Positions 1-9,206 of a DNA stretch of 64,000 nucleotides are shown here, piece after piece. The notes beneath the pieces were generated by a model. The model was given only the letters and a program-made list of their open reading frames with translations, was not told the DNA's origin and searched no databases. How positions within the stretch are numbered: position 1 is the first letter of the stretch; every line of letters starts with the position of its first letter. The position numbers were made by a program, and so were the translations under genes. This DNA is from Ancylomarina euxina (lineage in GTDB: Bacteria; Bacteroidota; Bacteroidia; Bacteroidales; Marinifilaceae). The stretch is from assembly GCF_003863355.1 (NCBI RefSeq), contig NZ_QQWG01000006.1:62001-126000 (forward strand), given 5' to 3'.

Positions 1-1138
1 AAATAGCGACAACTTCGAGCCCTTTACGATGATAAGTTTGATATAAATTCTGAATTCTATCGAGTAATTCAACAGAACCCTCACAATGAGCTGACCAGGC
101 AACCAATAAGGTGATGTCACTATTCACCTTTGAGAGTGATTCAATGTTGATACTCATACAGTTTTGAAGAATAAAATCAGGTGCTTTTGAACCAATAGAA
201 AAAGTCTTTTCATTTTCCATTCGAGTTCTCATGCTCTTATTTGCCAAAACATACTCGCATGAATTGGCCAACTTGTATGTTTTAACAACTGCGGCATATA
301 CGTTTGGAAAACTAATTTCAGGATAAGTCTGCATTAAAAAATTGACTAAACACTCCTGAGCATATTTATTCACTTCAGCTAGCCAGAAGATTTGTTGGAT
401 CATTAGATCAATTTCTTTCGATTCATTGCGTTTAAGAAGAATTTGAATCTCCTTAGTATCGAAAAAACGTTCCAGTTTATTATAAAAACAAGGCGAGCCT
501 ACCATGAGCGTATCTGTAAAATCAAAATATTGAAAATACTGATCAACGAAAAAACGACTCATACTTTTCTGATTCAAGTCGGGTAGTATATCAGCATAAC
601 TTAATGCTAATTTCAAGGACCAATCCTCAGTTCTTTTAGACCACAAATCCTTCACAAGATCTTTATATTCCTTTTGTATTTCTTTATGAATCCTTAAAAT
701 ATCCTTGGTTTCAAGGGAACTATCTATTGCTTTCTGATATTCATCACCTATACGTCTTGCTTCCTGATTGTAATATCCAAATTCTGAAATATAATATTGC
801 AATTGATTGTTCATGTTTCCAGATTCGAAGACAAGCTCAGTCTCTGGGAAATGACCTCTTATCTCAAAAGACAAATGAGGCATCTCCATTCTGAAATCGA
901 CTAGATGTCCATCTTTATCAGATAAACGATATACTCCAGGTTCACCTTCCCAATTAAAAAGTAAAACGCCAAAAGCCTTCACGCGCGAACTATCAATAGT
1001 TACAATCCCCAGATCATCTCCCTTAAGCAAATAAAATTGCTCTGAGATATGATTGTTTGCTTTAACTGACAAGCTCATTTGCTCTTGAGAAAGACTCGAA
1101 AAACTTACAAATAGAAAAATAATTAACAGATATTTCAT
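1..1138 (-). CDS. TlpA/AhpC-like thioredoxin-fold protein, 3' end cut by window edge
   Basis: The reading frame opens at 1138 and stays open to base 1 (379 residues visible), so the C-terminus lies outside the window. It starts with a signal peptide (MKYLLIIFLFVSFSSLSQ). A beta-rich N-terminal part of the DUF4369 kind seen in Bacteroidota redoxins follows, then a helical middle. A redoxin domain begins at about residue 325 (IGSKAPDFIL). The active-site region reads LVAWSAHCEGS: only the first cysteine of the usual WCxxC is present (C352) and the second is serine. Family knowledge predicts a periplasmic or outer-membrane-associated redox protein. The CxxS site suggests a monothiol or non-reducing role, which is inference. 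The ORF was read by hand from the reverse complement. Confidence 0.75.
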   Translation of the reverse strand, partial: MKYLLIIFLFVSFSSLSQEQMSLSVKANNHISEQFYLLKGDDLGIVTIDSSRVKAFGVLLFNWEGEPGVYRLSDKDGHLVDFRMEMPHLSFEIRGHFPETELVFESGNMNNQLQYYISEFGYYNQEARRIGDEYQKAIDSSLETKDILRIHKEIQKEYKDLVKDLWSKRTEDWSLKLALSYADILPDLNQKSMSRFFVDQYFQYFDFTDTLMVGSPCFYNKLERFFDTKEIQILLKRNESKEIDLMIQQIFWLAEVNKYAQECLVNFLMQTYPEISFPNVYAAVVKTYKLANSCEYVLANKSMRTRMENEKTFSIGSKAPDFILQNCMSINIESLSKVNSDITLLVAWSAHCEGSVELLDRIQNLYQTYHRKGLEVVAI

Positions 1139-1198
1139 AAAATGACTGCGGTAATATATATAATCTGGTTACGATGTAAACTAAGAAGATTGATTAAT

Positions 1199-1975
1199 TT
1201 AGCAATCAAACTGTTTTGCTTTCTCCCAAATCACATCCATTTCTTCCAAACTCATTTCCTTTAAACTGCGCCCTAAGCCCATAGTTTGACTCTCCAAATA
1301 ATTGAAACGTTTTGTAAATTTCTGATTCGTTCTTTCCAGTGCATTCTCTGGGTTTACCCCATATAAGCGTGCCGTATTAATCAATGAAAAGAATAAGTCT
1401 CCAAATTCTTGTTCTATTTTATCCTGATTACCTGCTTTAATTTCAACTTCAAGCTCCGAAATTTCTTCCTTCACCTTATCCCATACTTGTTCCTTCTCCT
1501 CCCAATCGAAACCAACACCTCTTACCTTATCCTGAATACGATTAGCTTTCACCATAGCTGGTAAAGATTGTGGTACCCCTTCCAGAACAGTGCCTTTCCC
1601 ATCCTTCTCCTTAAGTTTTAGTTGCTCCCAGTTTTCCTCTACCTCTCGAGCATCAGCCACCTTTACATCAGAGAAAATATGAGGATGACGGTAAATTAAT
1701 TTCTCACTAATGCCTTTACAAATATCAGCAATATCGAAATCATTGGTTTCTGAACCAATTTTTGCATAAAAAACAATGTGAAGCAGCAAATCGCCTAGTT
1801 CCTTCTTTATCTCCTCTTTATCATTCTTTAATATGGCATCAGCCAACTCGTAAGTTTCCTCAATGGTTAATGTACGCAGGCTTTCAAGCGTTTGTTTTTT
1901 ATCCCATGGACATTTCAAACGTAATTCGTCCATAATATTTAGTAGCTCTTCAAAAGCTTTCAAATTCTCATTCAT
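1199..1975 (-). CDS. mazG: nucleoside triphosphate pyrophosphohydrolase MazG
   Basis: Hydrolyses non-canonical or excess NTPs to NMP and pyrophosphate (house-cleaning). At 258 residues it is the normal length for two-domain MazG. The N-terminal domain has the family start CPWD (22-25), the acidic metal-binding helix EETYELAD (39-46) and EEIKKELGDLL. A second MazG domain repeats the pattern at about 150-200 (KEEISELEVEI, EQEFGDLFFSLIN). It lies on the minus strand 36 nt downstream of the ABM-domain gene and could share a transcript with it and the SAM hydrolase-like gene. Identification is secure. Confidence 0.95.
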   Translation of the reverse strand: MNENLKAFEELLNIMDELRLKCPWDKKQTLESLRTLTIEETYELADAILKNDKEEIKKELGDLLLHIVFYAKIGSETNDFDIADICKGISEKLIYRHPHIFSDVKVADAREVEENWEQLKLKEKDGKGTVLEGVPQSLPAMVKANRIQDKVRGVGFDWEEKEQVWDKVKEEISELEVEIKAGNQDKIEQEFGDLFFSLINTARLYGVNPENALERTNQKFTKRFNYLESQTMGLGRSLKEMSLEEMDVIWEKAKQFDC

Positions 1976-2011
1976 TCTTTCAAAATTTAATAAGAGTATT
2001 TACTCTAATAA

Positions 2012-2293
2012 TTATCGCTCAAGACTCCATGCCTCAGGTTTTGCGGCAAACCATGGTTTTACCTGTTCCCAATTTCCTCTAAAAAAAGCTGAATTTCTAT
2101 ATTTATTCAAAGCATTTTCTGACTGCCAATGGCTGTGTGAGAAAAATAGGTTTTTATTATTAACATCTTGAAGAATTTCAAGAAAAGAGCAACCGTCAAA
2201 GGCTACAATCTCCTCTTTTTCTCCAGCTGTCAATCTTTTAAAATCAGCAATATGCTGATCTTGAATTTCTAACTTTACAAATCTAACGATCAT
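2012..2293 (-). CDS. antibiotic biosynthesis monooxygenase (ABM) fold protein
   Basis: A 93-residue single-domain protein. The pattern MIVRFVKLEIQ ... FLEIL ... FFSHSHWQSENALNKYRNS ... FRGNW is typical of the dimeric alpha+beta barrel ABM/YgiN-like family, whose members include quinol monooxygenases and many proteins of unknown activity. No substrate can be inferred. Its start overlaps the end of the upstream SAM hydroxide adenosyltransferase gene by 11 nt, which implies translational coupling. The following gene is mazG. Confidence 0.8.
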   Translation of the reverse strand: MIVRFVKLEIQDQHIADFKRLTAGEKEEIVAFDGCSFLEILQDVNNKNLFFSHSHWQSENALNKYRNSAFFRGNWEQVKPWFAAKPEAWSLER

Positions 2294-3071
2294 GAAATTT
2301 AACTCTTATATCCGAATTTGTGTCTATTTCCAATAATTTAGACAACTCACCTTTATTCATTGCTATCTCAAGCATTCCTGCCGAATTGAAAATAGCCAGA
2401 ATATCTCCCTCTGGCACATCCTTGTAGTGCTGACTTATTTTTGTAATCAAATGTTGGTTACTCTGAACCAATATCTCAAAATCTCTCCCTTCCAGTGTTG
2501 AATAGAAAAGATCCTTCGAAATATTCACAATAGCATTGCTATACGAGTCAATATAAATGACCTTACCTGTTATGGTGTCCCTCTGAATGAGGGCTCGAAT
2601 AGGTACCATATTATATAATGACTTTGCCTTTTTGCCCAAGTTAGATAATTTCCCATTATTATATAGATGAGCAGCTGCAAGTGCAAAAACAGACAATTCT
2701 GGAAAATTCAATAAATGATTCTCCTTATTATTCGCTTTCAGATGTATAATTTCATCTGGCTGGTCCCTAAAAATCAAATTAAACATACCATTGTCAGTCC
2801 CTATAAAATAATGCCCCTTATTGTATACAACAATATAAGGCTGATCAGAAGTGGTTTCAGAATTTACAGTGATGATATGAATACTACCTTCAGGATAATA
2901 ATGATAAGCGTTCTTTACAATAAAAGCAGCTTGCGATATATTATATGATTCGATATTGTGACTCATATCTACTATTTGGGCACCTTCACATAGCGACAAC
3001 AAACGTCCCTTTAATGCTCCCAAATAATAATCACGACCATTCCAGTCGCTGCATATTGTAATAACTCCCAT
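2283..3071 (-). CDS. SAM hydroxide adenosyltransferase family protein (DUF62)
   Basis: Members of this family hydrolyse S-adenosylmethionine to adenosine and methionine. The 262-residue protein shows the family N-terminal block: DYYLGALKGRLLSL (15-28), then IVDMSHNIESYNISQAAF and YHYYPEGSIHIITVN. FIGTDNGMF matches the conserved PDNG-like loop. The usual DFG near the N-terminus is here SDWNG, and the usual VDPGVG is VNSETTS, so active-site details differ from the characterised enzymes. The C-terminal half (ITGKVIYIDSYSNAIVNI) matches the family barrel domain. It heads a likely small operon with the ABM protein and mazG. Confidence 0.85.
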   Translation of the reverse strand: MGVITICSDWNGRDYYLGALKGRLLSLCEGAQIVDMSHNIESYNISQAAFIVKNAYHYYPEGSIHIITVNSETTSDQPYIVVYNKGHYFIGTDNGMFNLIFRDQPDEIIHLKANNKENHLLNFPELSVFALAAAHLYNNGKLSNLGKKAKSLYNMVPIRALIQRDTITGKVIYIDSYSNAIVNISKDLFYSTLEGRDFEILVQSNQHLITKISQHYKDVPEGDILAIFNSAGMLEIAMNKGELSKLLEIDTNSDIRVKFHDR

Positions 3072-3239
3072 GAACTAAATATTTTAATTAGTGTTTGATT
3101 TTCATTCTAAGATTAAACAGAGGCTGTCTATCCTTCAAAATTTAAAGAAATTATGAAAATGCAAATTGATAGACCCTAATTCAATCGAAAAAAATCACTA
3201 ATTTGTAAGCTCAAAAGTAATAAATCTCGAACAATATTT

Positions 3240-4214
3240 ATGATAGAAAGACATATATCTATAGGCTCAATTGACCCACTCGATTTTTATGGAATAAACA
3301 ACTCTAAACTTGATATTCTTAAGGAACTATTCCCAAAACTCCAGATTGTTGGTAGAGGTAACGAACTTATTGTAAAAGGTGAAGAAAAAACTTTAGATCT
3401 ATTTGAAACTAAAATTAATCTTATACTTCAACACTACAACCAATACAATTTGCTAACCGCTGCTAATCTGAAAAGAATTGTACTGGAGAATACTAAAGAG
3501 ATAGAGAATCCTGAAGATCCTAAAAACCTGATACTTTTTGGAAATAATGGAAAACTCATTCGTTCCAGAACACCAAACCAAAGAAAGCTCGTTGAGGAAT
3601 CGGAAAAAAATGACATGGTTTTTGCTATAGGCCCAGCTGGTTCAGGGAAAACTTATACGGCTGTTGCTCTGGCAGTAAGGGCGCTCCGAAACAACGAGGT
3701 AAAACGTATCATTCTGAGTCGGCCAGCTGTTGAAGCTGGAGAAAACCTCGGCTTTCTGCCTGGTGATTTAAAAGAAAAAATTGACCCCTACTTGCAACCT
3801 CTTTATGATGCTCTATTGGATATGATTCCTCCAAGAAAGCTAGCAGGATATTTAGACGCTGAAGTGATTCAAATTGCTCCCCTGGCCTACATGCGTGGAC
3901 GAACACTTAACGAAGCATTTGTGATTTTGGACGAAGCTCAAAATACCACAAGCAAGCAGCTTAAAATGTTCCTGACTCGAATGGGTACTAGCGGCAAGTT
4001 TATGATTACAGGCGATATCACTCAAATAGATCTTCCGAGAAAACAACAATCTGGTTTGGTACAAGCTTTCCGTATTCTTAAGGATATTAAAGGTATTGCC
4101 ATGGTTGAATTCGATAGTTCTGATATTATTCGCCATCATCTTGTGAAAAAAATTGTGAGTGCCTACGAAATAGATGAAGAAAACGAAGCGAAAAAGTGGA
4201 AAAAAGAGGAATAA
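3240..4214 (+). CDS. phoH: PhoH family ATPase
   Basis: A 324-residue PhoH-type P-loop protein. The N-terminal third looks like the KH-like region found in PhoH proteins. The ATPase core has Walker A GPAGSGKT (about 131-138), the PhoH-typical block LSRPAVEAGENLGFLPGDL, Walker B FVILDEAQN (about 227-235) and the sensor-like MITGDITQIDLP. Family members are linked to RNA metabolism, but the exact function is not settled. It is divergent from the DUF62 gene and 85 nt upstream of purC, so the two may be co-transcribed. Confidence 0.93.
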   Translation: MIERHISIGSIDPLDFYGINNSKLDILKELFPKLQIVGRGNELIVKGEEKTLDLFETKINLILQHYNQYNLLTAANLKRIVLENTKEIENPEDPKNLILFGNNGKLIRSRTPNQRKLVEESEKNDMVFAIGPAGSGKTYTAVALAVRALRNNEVKRIILSRPAVEAGENLGFLPGDLKEKIDPYLQPLYDALLDMIPPRKLAGYLDAEVIQIAPLAYMRGRTLNEAFVILDEAQNTTSKQLKMFLTRMGTSGKFMITGDITQIDLPRKQQSGLVQAFRILKDIKGIAMVEFDSSDIIRHHLVKKIVSAYEIDEENEAKKWKKEE

Positions 4215-4299
4215 ATCTTTTAAATTTGCAGACGGAGTATAAATACTCCTCTTAAATTAAAGAATTACCATTTTATAAATAATAAATCTTTCTGTAAAG

Positions 4300-5247
4300 A
4301 TGAACGAAGCAATTGTAAAAACAGATTTCACCTTTCCTAATCAAAAGAACTTATACGTAGGAAAAGTTCGTGACGTATATAATATCAACGATGAATACCT
4401 AGCCATGGTCGTTTCTGATAGAATTTCAGCATTCGATGTAGTTCTACCTGCAGGCATCCCTTTCAAAGGACAAGTTTTAAATCAGATTGCTGCCAAATTT
4501 TTGGATGCAACCGCCGACATCGTACCTAACTGGAAAATTGCGACTCCGGATCCAATGGTAACCGTTGGTCACCTTGCAGAGCCATTCATGGTTGAGATGG
4601 TGATTCGTGGTTATTTAACCGGACATGCCTGGAGAGAATATAAATCAGGGAAACGTACTCTTTGTGGTATGCCAATGCCTGATGGAATGGTTGAAAATCA
4701 AAAATTCGAAAAGCCAATCATTACCCCTACGACCAAAGCTCTTGAAGGACATGACGAAGATATCTCAAGAGAAGAAATTCTTGCTCAAGGAATTGTTAGT
4801 AAAGAAGACTACGAAAAATTAGAAGCTTATACTTTAGCTCTTTTCGAAAGAGGCACTGATATTGCTGCTGAGAAAAACTTAATTCTGGTTGATACAAAAT
4901 ATGAGTTTGGTAAAAAAGATGGCCAGATCTATTTAATTGATGAGATTCATACTCCGGATTCATCTCGTTATTTCTACGCTGAAGGCTATCAAGAAAGAAT
5001 CGACAGAAACGAACCTCAAAAACAATTATCGAAGGAATTTGTTCGCGAGTGGTTGATGGAAAATGGTTTTCAAGGTAAAGAAGGACAGCAAATCCCTGAA
5101 ATGAACTCGGATCGTATCAAGCAAATTTCTGAGCGATATATCGAACTTTATGAGCAAATCATTGGTGAGAAATTTGTGAAAGCGGATACTTCTTGCATTA
5201 ACTCAAGAATCGAAAATGGAATTGCAGATTGTTTAAAAAGCATGTAA
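4300..5247 (+). CDS. purC: phosphoribosylaminoimidazole-succinocarboxamide synthase
   Basis: Joins aspartate to CAIR with ATP in de novo purine synthesis. The 315-residue length fits the longer form of SAICAR synthase. Motifs include [10 protein letters not shown] near the N-terminus (substrate/ATP site), [29 protein letters not shown], and DTKYEFG followed by [15 protein letters not shown] saw no purine riboswitch-like structure in the 85 nt upstream. It is followed by a good terminator. Confidence 0.97.
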   Translation: MNEAIVKTDFTFPNQKNLYVGKVRDVYNINDEYLAMVVSDRISAFDVVLPAGIPFKGQVLNQIAAKFLDATADIVPNWKIATPDPMVTVGHLAEPFMVEMVIRGYLTGHAWREYKSGKRTLCGMPMPDGMVENQKFEKPIITPTTKALEGHDEDISREEILAQGIVSKEDYEKLEAYTLALFERGTDIAAEKNLILVDTKYEFGKKDGQIYLIDEIHTPDSSRYFYAEGYQERIDRNEPQKQLSKEFVREWLMENGFQGKEGQQIPEMNSDRIKQISERYIELYEQIIGEKFVKADTSCINSRIENGIADCLKSM

Positions 5248-5271
5248 TATTTCAATATTAAGTTATTATTT

Positions 5272-5302
5272 AAGGCTATTCTCTACCAAAGGGGATAGCC
5301 TT
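5272..5302 (+). terminator. intrinsic terminator after purC
   Basis: An 8-bp stem AAGGCTAT/ATAGCCTT, with some extra pairing inside, is followed by ATTTCTT. It lies 25 nt after the purC stop. Confidence 0.7.
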
Positions 5303-5369
5303 ATTTCTTATTAGCATATTATAGTCAATATAGAATCATTTCTTATGTAAAAAAAAAGCTCATCCAAAA

Positions 5370-5399
5370 TTGGTTTAAACAAAAACAAGCTTATATTTG
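5370..5399 (+). promoter_or_regulatory. Bacteroidota-type promoter for the TonB-dependent receptor
   Basis: The -7 box TATATTTG (5392-5399) matches TAnnTTTG exactly. A partial -33 element TTGG (5370-5373) lies 18 nt upstream. It sits about 85 nt before the chosen receptor start. Confidence 0.55.
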
Positions 5400-5482
5400 T
5401 ACTGACCAAACCCAAAACCGTTTAACTAACTAATACGACTATTTACATAAACAATATGTACATTAGTCAACAAGAACAATCT

Positions 5483-7882
5483 ATGAAACGCCTTATTCCC
5501 CTACTGATTATCCTGCTATTAGGTACAACTACATTTGCAAATAACTCAACAAATAAATTCGGAGTTATAAATGGTACGATTAAAGATATAAAATCGAATG
5601 AAGCCATTGAGTATGCTACAGTTTCTGTTTTCAGCAAGGATAAATCGAAACTGATTGATGGAACCATCACTAACGAGAATGGTTTTTTCGAAATCAATAA
5701 ATTAAAACCAGGTAATTATTATATCGAAGTATCCTTCATTGGTTATGAGAAAAAAATTATTCCTGATATTGCCATTAGGAGCTATCAAAAAATGATGAAT
5801 CTTGATATCATCAAGTTAAATTACTCAACCAAGGCTCTTCATGAAGTTGTTGTAAACTCAGATAATCATGCTATAGATTATCAAATCGACAAAAAGGTAA
5901 TACCAGTTGGGAGTCAACTTTCAGCAGCTGGTGGTACAGCAATTGATGTTTTAGGAACAGCTCCTTCAGTAAGCGTGGATGTAAATGGTAATGTTAGTTT
6001 AAGAGGAAGTACTAACTTCAAAGTTCTTATTGATGGACGTCCCACAATCCGAAGTGCTCAAGAAGTTTTAAGTCAGATACCAACCAATCAAATTGAGAAT
6101 ATTGAGATTATTACCAATCCATCTGCAAAATTCGATGCTGAAGGCGAAGCCGGTATTATTAATATTATCAGTAAAAAGTTTACTCTAAAAGGATCAAGCG
6201 GTTTTATAAATATCACTCCAGGCAGTCATGATAATAGGGCTGGAAGTGCAATGTTTAATCTAAAAAAACAGAAGAGTAATTTCAACTTAGGAGCCAATTA
6301 TACTCAAAAAGCATATTCAGGTGAAAGAAATAATTATCAAACATTATTTACCGAACCCTATACATTTATTAACTCATCAGGAGAATTAGATTATAAGAGA
6401 AATATTTATAAATTTTCTACTGCTTATGATTTCGAAATTGACTCCTTAAATTCATTTTTTATTACTGCTGAAATTGGACGTTCAGATCTAGACAAAAAAG
6501 ATGACTTAACCTACGATACTTTTCAAACAGGAAGTAGTCATTTTTTTGAAGAAAGTTTGGAACAAATAGATACTAGAACGGATCATTACGTTACAACATT
6601 CAATTATCTACGAAAATTCAATAAAAAAGGACATCACCTCAATACCTTTATCGATTATTCTGGCAGAAATTGGAAAAAAATAGTATTAAACAATAGCGAA
6701 ATCACAGGCCAAAGCAATACTTATCATTCATTTATCGAAGAAGAGGCAAAAGGTGTTGTAATTTCATCAGACTACACCCTCCCCTTAGCTGGCAAAAGCA
6801 AATTTGAAGCAGGGTATAAATTTCTTTCATTTGAATTCAATACCGATCGGGATTTTAAGGTAAAAAATATTATTGATCCAGATTTCTCTCAGAATTCCGA
6901 TTATAATAAAACAATGCATAGCCTTTATAGTACATACTTTGGCAAAGTAAATAAACTATCATATCAAATTGGCTTAAGAGCTGAGCATATCAATAGAGAG
7001 AATATATATGCAGGCAATAAATACAAGGTCAACCGTTGGGATCTATTCCCAAGCATTCATACACAAATGGATGTTGGTAAAGTGAGTGAACTATCGGCAA
7101 GTTATTCACGACGAATTAAACGCCCATCAAGTTCACTTTTAGAAGGCTTTGAAATATGGAATGATAGTCATAATCGCACCAAAGGAAATCCTAATCTAAA
7201 ACCGGAATTAATTCATTCATTTGAATTAAATTTCAGCACCAAACTAGGAAAACATTCTCTGTCTTTTGACTCCTATTATAGATCTAAAAAAGGCAAAACA
7301 GAGCGAATTAAGACAATATCCGATGATAATTCGAGTATTGTTATTACAAGCTATGAGAATGTAGGTGAAGACCATACCGTCGGTCTTGAGTCATTTGCTA
7401 GCTTAGCGATTTCTAAATGGTGGAAAAACTTACTGCTTGTAGATGTTTCTCATTATAAAATTGATGGTGAATATTGGGATAGTTCTAATTTGAATAATAT
7501 CGAAAAACATGATTTTTCAACTTCTAGCACCAACTACACTCTACGCAGTATAAGCAATTTTCATTTGAGTAAAATAACCCAACTACAACTTGATCTAGAA
7601 TATAACTCAAAATCGAAATGGGCGCAAGGCGAAAACGGTGATTCATTCCTAGCGACAAGCACACTTAAGCACAGTTTCTTCAAACGAAAACTATCTGCAA
7701 GCTTTATTGTTCGCGATATATTAAATACTGCAAATTTGAAGAAAACATATTACAACAACGACTTTAGTCTAATTAATAAATTCAAACAAAAAGCACCAAC
7801 TTTCAAAATAAGCTTAAGCTATAAGATTAATAATTATAAAAGCATTAGAAGAGCAAAAGGGGCCGATATAGGTCAAATGTAA
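5483..7882 (+). CDS. TonB-dependent receptor (outer-membrane beta-barrel family)
   Basis: A receptor of 799 residues. I start it at the ATG before KRLIPLLIILLLGTTTFA because that gives a proper signal peptide; an ATG 27 nt upstream (5456) would only add nine polar residues. A carboxypeptidase-regulatory-like beta sandwich follows (GTIKDIKSNEAIEYATVSV ... GYEKKII). A plug domain is next (LGTAPSVSVDVNGNVSLRGS, IEIITNPSAKFDAEGEAGIINI), then a long C-terminal barrel. It most likely sits in the outer membrane as a TonB-driven importer or peptide/siderophore-type receptor. No SusD-like partner or regulator is adjacent, so the ligand cannot be predicted. Confidence 0.9.
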   Translation: MKRLIPLLIILLLGTTTFANNSTNKFGVINGTIKDIKSNEAIEYATVSVFSKDKSKLIDGTITNENGFFEINKLKPGNYYIEVSFIGYEKKIIPDIAIRSYQKMMNLDIIKLNYSTKALHEVVVNSDNHAIDYQIDKKVIPVGSQLSAAGGTAIDVLGTAPSVSVDVNGNVSLRGSTNFKVLIDGRPTIRSAQEVLSQIPTNQIENIEIITNPSAKFDAEGEAGIINIISKKFTLKGSSGFINITPGSHDNRAGSAMFNLKKQKSNFNLGANYTQKAYSGERNNYQTLFTEPYTFINSSGELDYKRNIYKFSTAYDFEIDSLNSFFITAEIGRSDLDKKDDLTYDTFQTGSSHFFEESLEQIDTRTDHYVTTFNYLRKFNKKGHHLNTFIDYSGRNWKKIVLNNSEITGQSNTYHSFIEEEAKGVVISSDYTLPLAGKSKFEAGYKFLSFEFNTDRDFKVKNIIDPDFSQNSDYNKTMHSLYSTYFGKVNKLSYQIGLRAEHINRENIYAGNKYKVNRWDLFPSIHTQMDVGKVSELSASYSRRIKRPSSSLLEGFEIWNDSHNRTKGNPNLKPELIHSFELNFSTKLGKHSLSFDSYYRSKKGKTERIKTISDDNSSIVITSYENVGEDHTVGLESFASLAISKWWKNLLLVDVSHYKIDGEYWDSSNLNNIEKHDFSTSSTNYTLRSISNFHLSKITQLQLDLEYNSKSKWAQGENGDSFLATSTLKHSFFKRKLSASFIVRDILNTANLKKTYYNNDFSLINKFKQKAPTFKISLSYKINNYKSIRRAKGADIGQM

Positions 7883-7904
7883 AATTTCTAAAAATATAAA
7901 TGAG

Positions 7905-7953
7905 AATCTGTGAATGATAAAGCTTAATCAGCTTCGTTTCACAGATTTTTTTT
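7905..7953 (+). terminator. intrinsic terminator after the TonB-dependent receptor
   Basis: A 10-bp stem AATCTGTGAA/TTCACAGATT with a 22-24 nt loop is followed directly by a run of T (positions 7946-7953). Confidence 0.85.
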
Positions 7954-8114
7954 GCCTAACACTTTTTATCACGTCAAAATCTATCAATTCTTATATAAAC
8001 CAGAAATTTTATGTCTCAAAATATTTTATTTGAAAAATTCTTATTTGCTTTGTAGTAAGCACATACAAAACTGACGAGAGTGCTCAGCTTACAACCTATA
8101 AACCAACTACTTTC

Positions 8115-9125
8115 ATGGCATTTATTCAAAACGAAAAATTATTCTCAGGCAAATGGTTCTATAATTACGCCCTACTTGTGGCAGGAGCCTTTGTACTAGC
8201 CCTAGGTTATATTTTCTTTATTACACCTCACTTTATAGTCCCTGGAGGGGCTTATGGTATTGGTATTATCGTCCACAAGCTTTCTATTGGTTTATTTCCT
8301 CATGGTCCCTTTGGCGTTCTGGAAGCATCAGAATACTCCGGCTTCTTTTCGAATATCGCCTATTATTTTATGGACTATCAAAACGATATGTTTCATCAAT
8401 ACCAAGGAGGTATTCCAGTTGGTCTCACAGGCCTTGTTATTAATATTATCTTGGTTTTAGCGGGTATAAAGATCTTAGGCCCACGCTTTGGCTTAAAAAC
8501 CTTTTTTGGCTTTTTCCTTAGCTCTCTTTTTATAGATCTGGCGACAAAATGGTGGGGATTGGTTCCCTTAGTTGATGATGTGCTCCTATCCTGCGTTTTT
8601 GGAGGTATTTTTATTGGTTTTGGTTTTGGCCTGATATTAAAAGCAAAAGCGACAACGGGAGGAAGCGATATTATTGGTATGATGGTATCTAAATCTACCA
8701 AATTACCATTAGGGCAAATGATCATTTATATCGACTTACTTATAATACTTTGTAGCCTGTATGTTGATATGGATTGGCAAATCCCTCTCTACTCACTTAT
8801 CGTTCTTTATATTTCGGGTCGAGTAATTGATATCACCATTCAGGGTTCAACTTTTGAGAAAGCTTTATTCATTATCTCAGATAAAACAGAGGAAATCCGT
8901 GATAAAGTTGTAATAGATATGAAACGAAGTGGAACCTATCTTAAGGGACAAGGGATGTATAATGGGCAGGATAAAACAATGATCTTTATCGTTGTCAATC
9001 GTCGAGAATTATCTATTCTTAAAGATTATATTGAATATATCGATCCCAATGCATTCATCACAGTAATGGAAACCAATGAAATCTTAGGAAAAGGCTTTAA
9101 GTCTCTTTCTGATACAATGGAATAA
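8115..9125 (+). CDS. YitT family membrane protein with DUF2179 domain
   Basis: A 336-residue integral membrane protein. Hydrophobic segments are recognisable at about 17-37 (YALLVAGAFVLALGYIFFI), 100-120, 135-150, 155-175 and 195-230. The family loop KAKATTGGSDIIGMMVSK (about residue 176) is present. The soluble C-terminal DUF2179 domain begins near 245 (GSTFEKALFIISDKTEEI) and ends LKDYIEYIDPNAFITVMET. YitT proteins are conserved inner-membrane proteins of unsettled function, possibly transporters. It is monocistronic, between two terminators. Confidence 0.93.
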   Translation: MAFIQNEKLFSGKWFYNYALLVAGAFVLALGYIFFITPHFIVPGGAYGIGIIVHKLSIGLFPHGPFGVLEASEYSGFFSNIAYYFMDYQNDMFHQYQGGIPVGLTGLVINIILVLAGIKILGPRFGLKTFFGFFLSSLFIDLATKWWGLVPLVDDVLLSCVFGGIFIGFGFGLILKAKATTGGSDIIGMMVSKSTKLPLGQMIIYIDLLIILCSLYVDMDWQIPLYSLIVLYISGRVIDITIQGSTFEKALFIISDKTEEIRDKVVIDMKRSGTYLKGQGMYNGQDKTMIFIVVNRRELSILKDYIEYIDPNAFITVMETNEILGKGFKSLSDTME

Positions 9126-9148
9126 ATTCGATTTAGTTTCCTTCTAGA

Positions 9149-9189
9149 AACAACAAATACCTTCATAAATTATGAAGGTCTTTGTTGTT
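9149..9189. terminator. bidirectional terminator between yitT-like gene and yebC
   Basis: A nearly perfect 18-bp inverted repeat (AACAACAAA.ACCTTCAT / ATGAAGGT.TTTGTTGTT, one mismatch) lies between convergent genes. The U-tract is modest on either strand. Confidence 0.7.
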
Positions 9190-9206
9190 AAATGATGATT
9201 TAGGAC

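Noticed and set aside
4215-4299. Purine riboswitch before purC
   Set aside because: The gap is only 85 nt and lacks the conserved purine-aptamer loops.
5456-5482. Upstream ATG for the TonB-dependent receptor
   Set aside because: It would put nine polar residues before a clear signal peptide.
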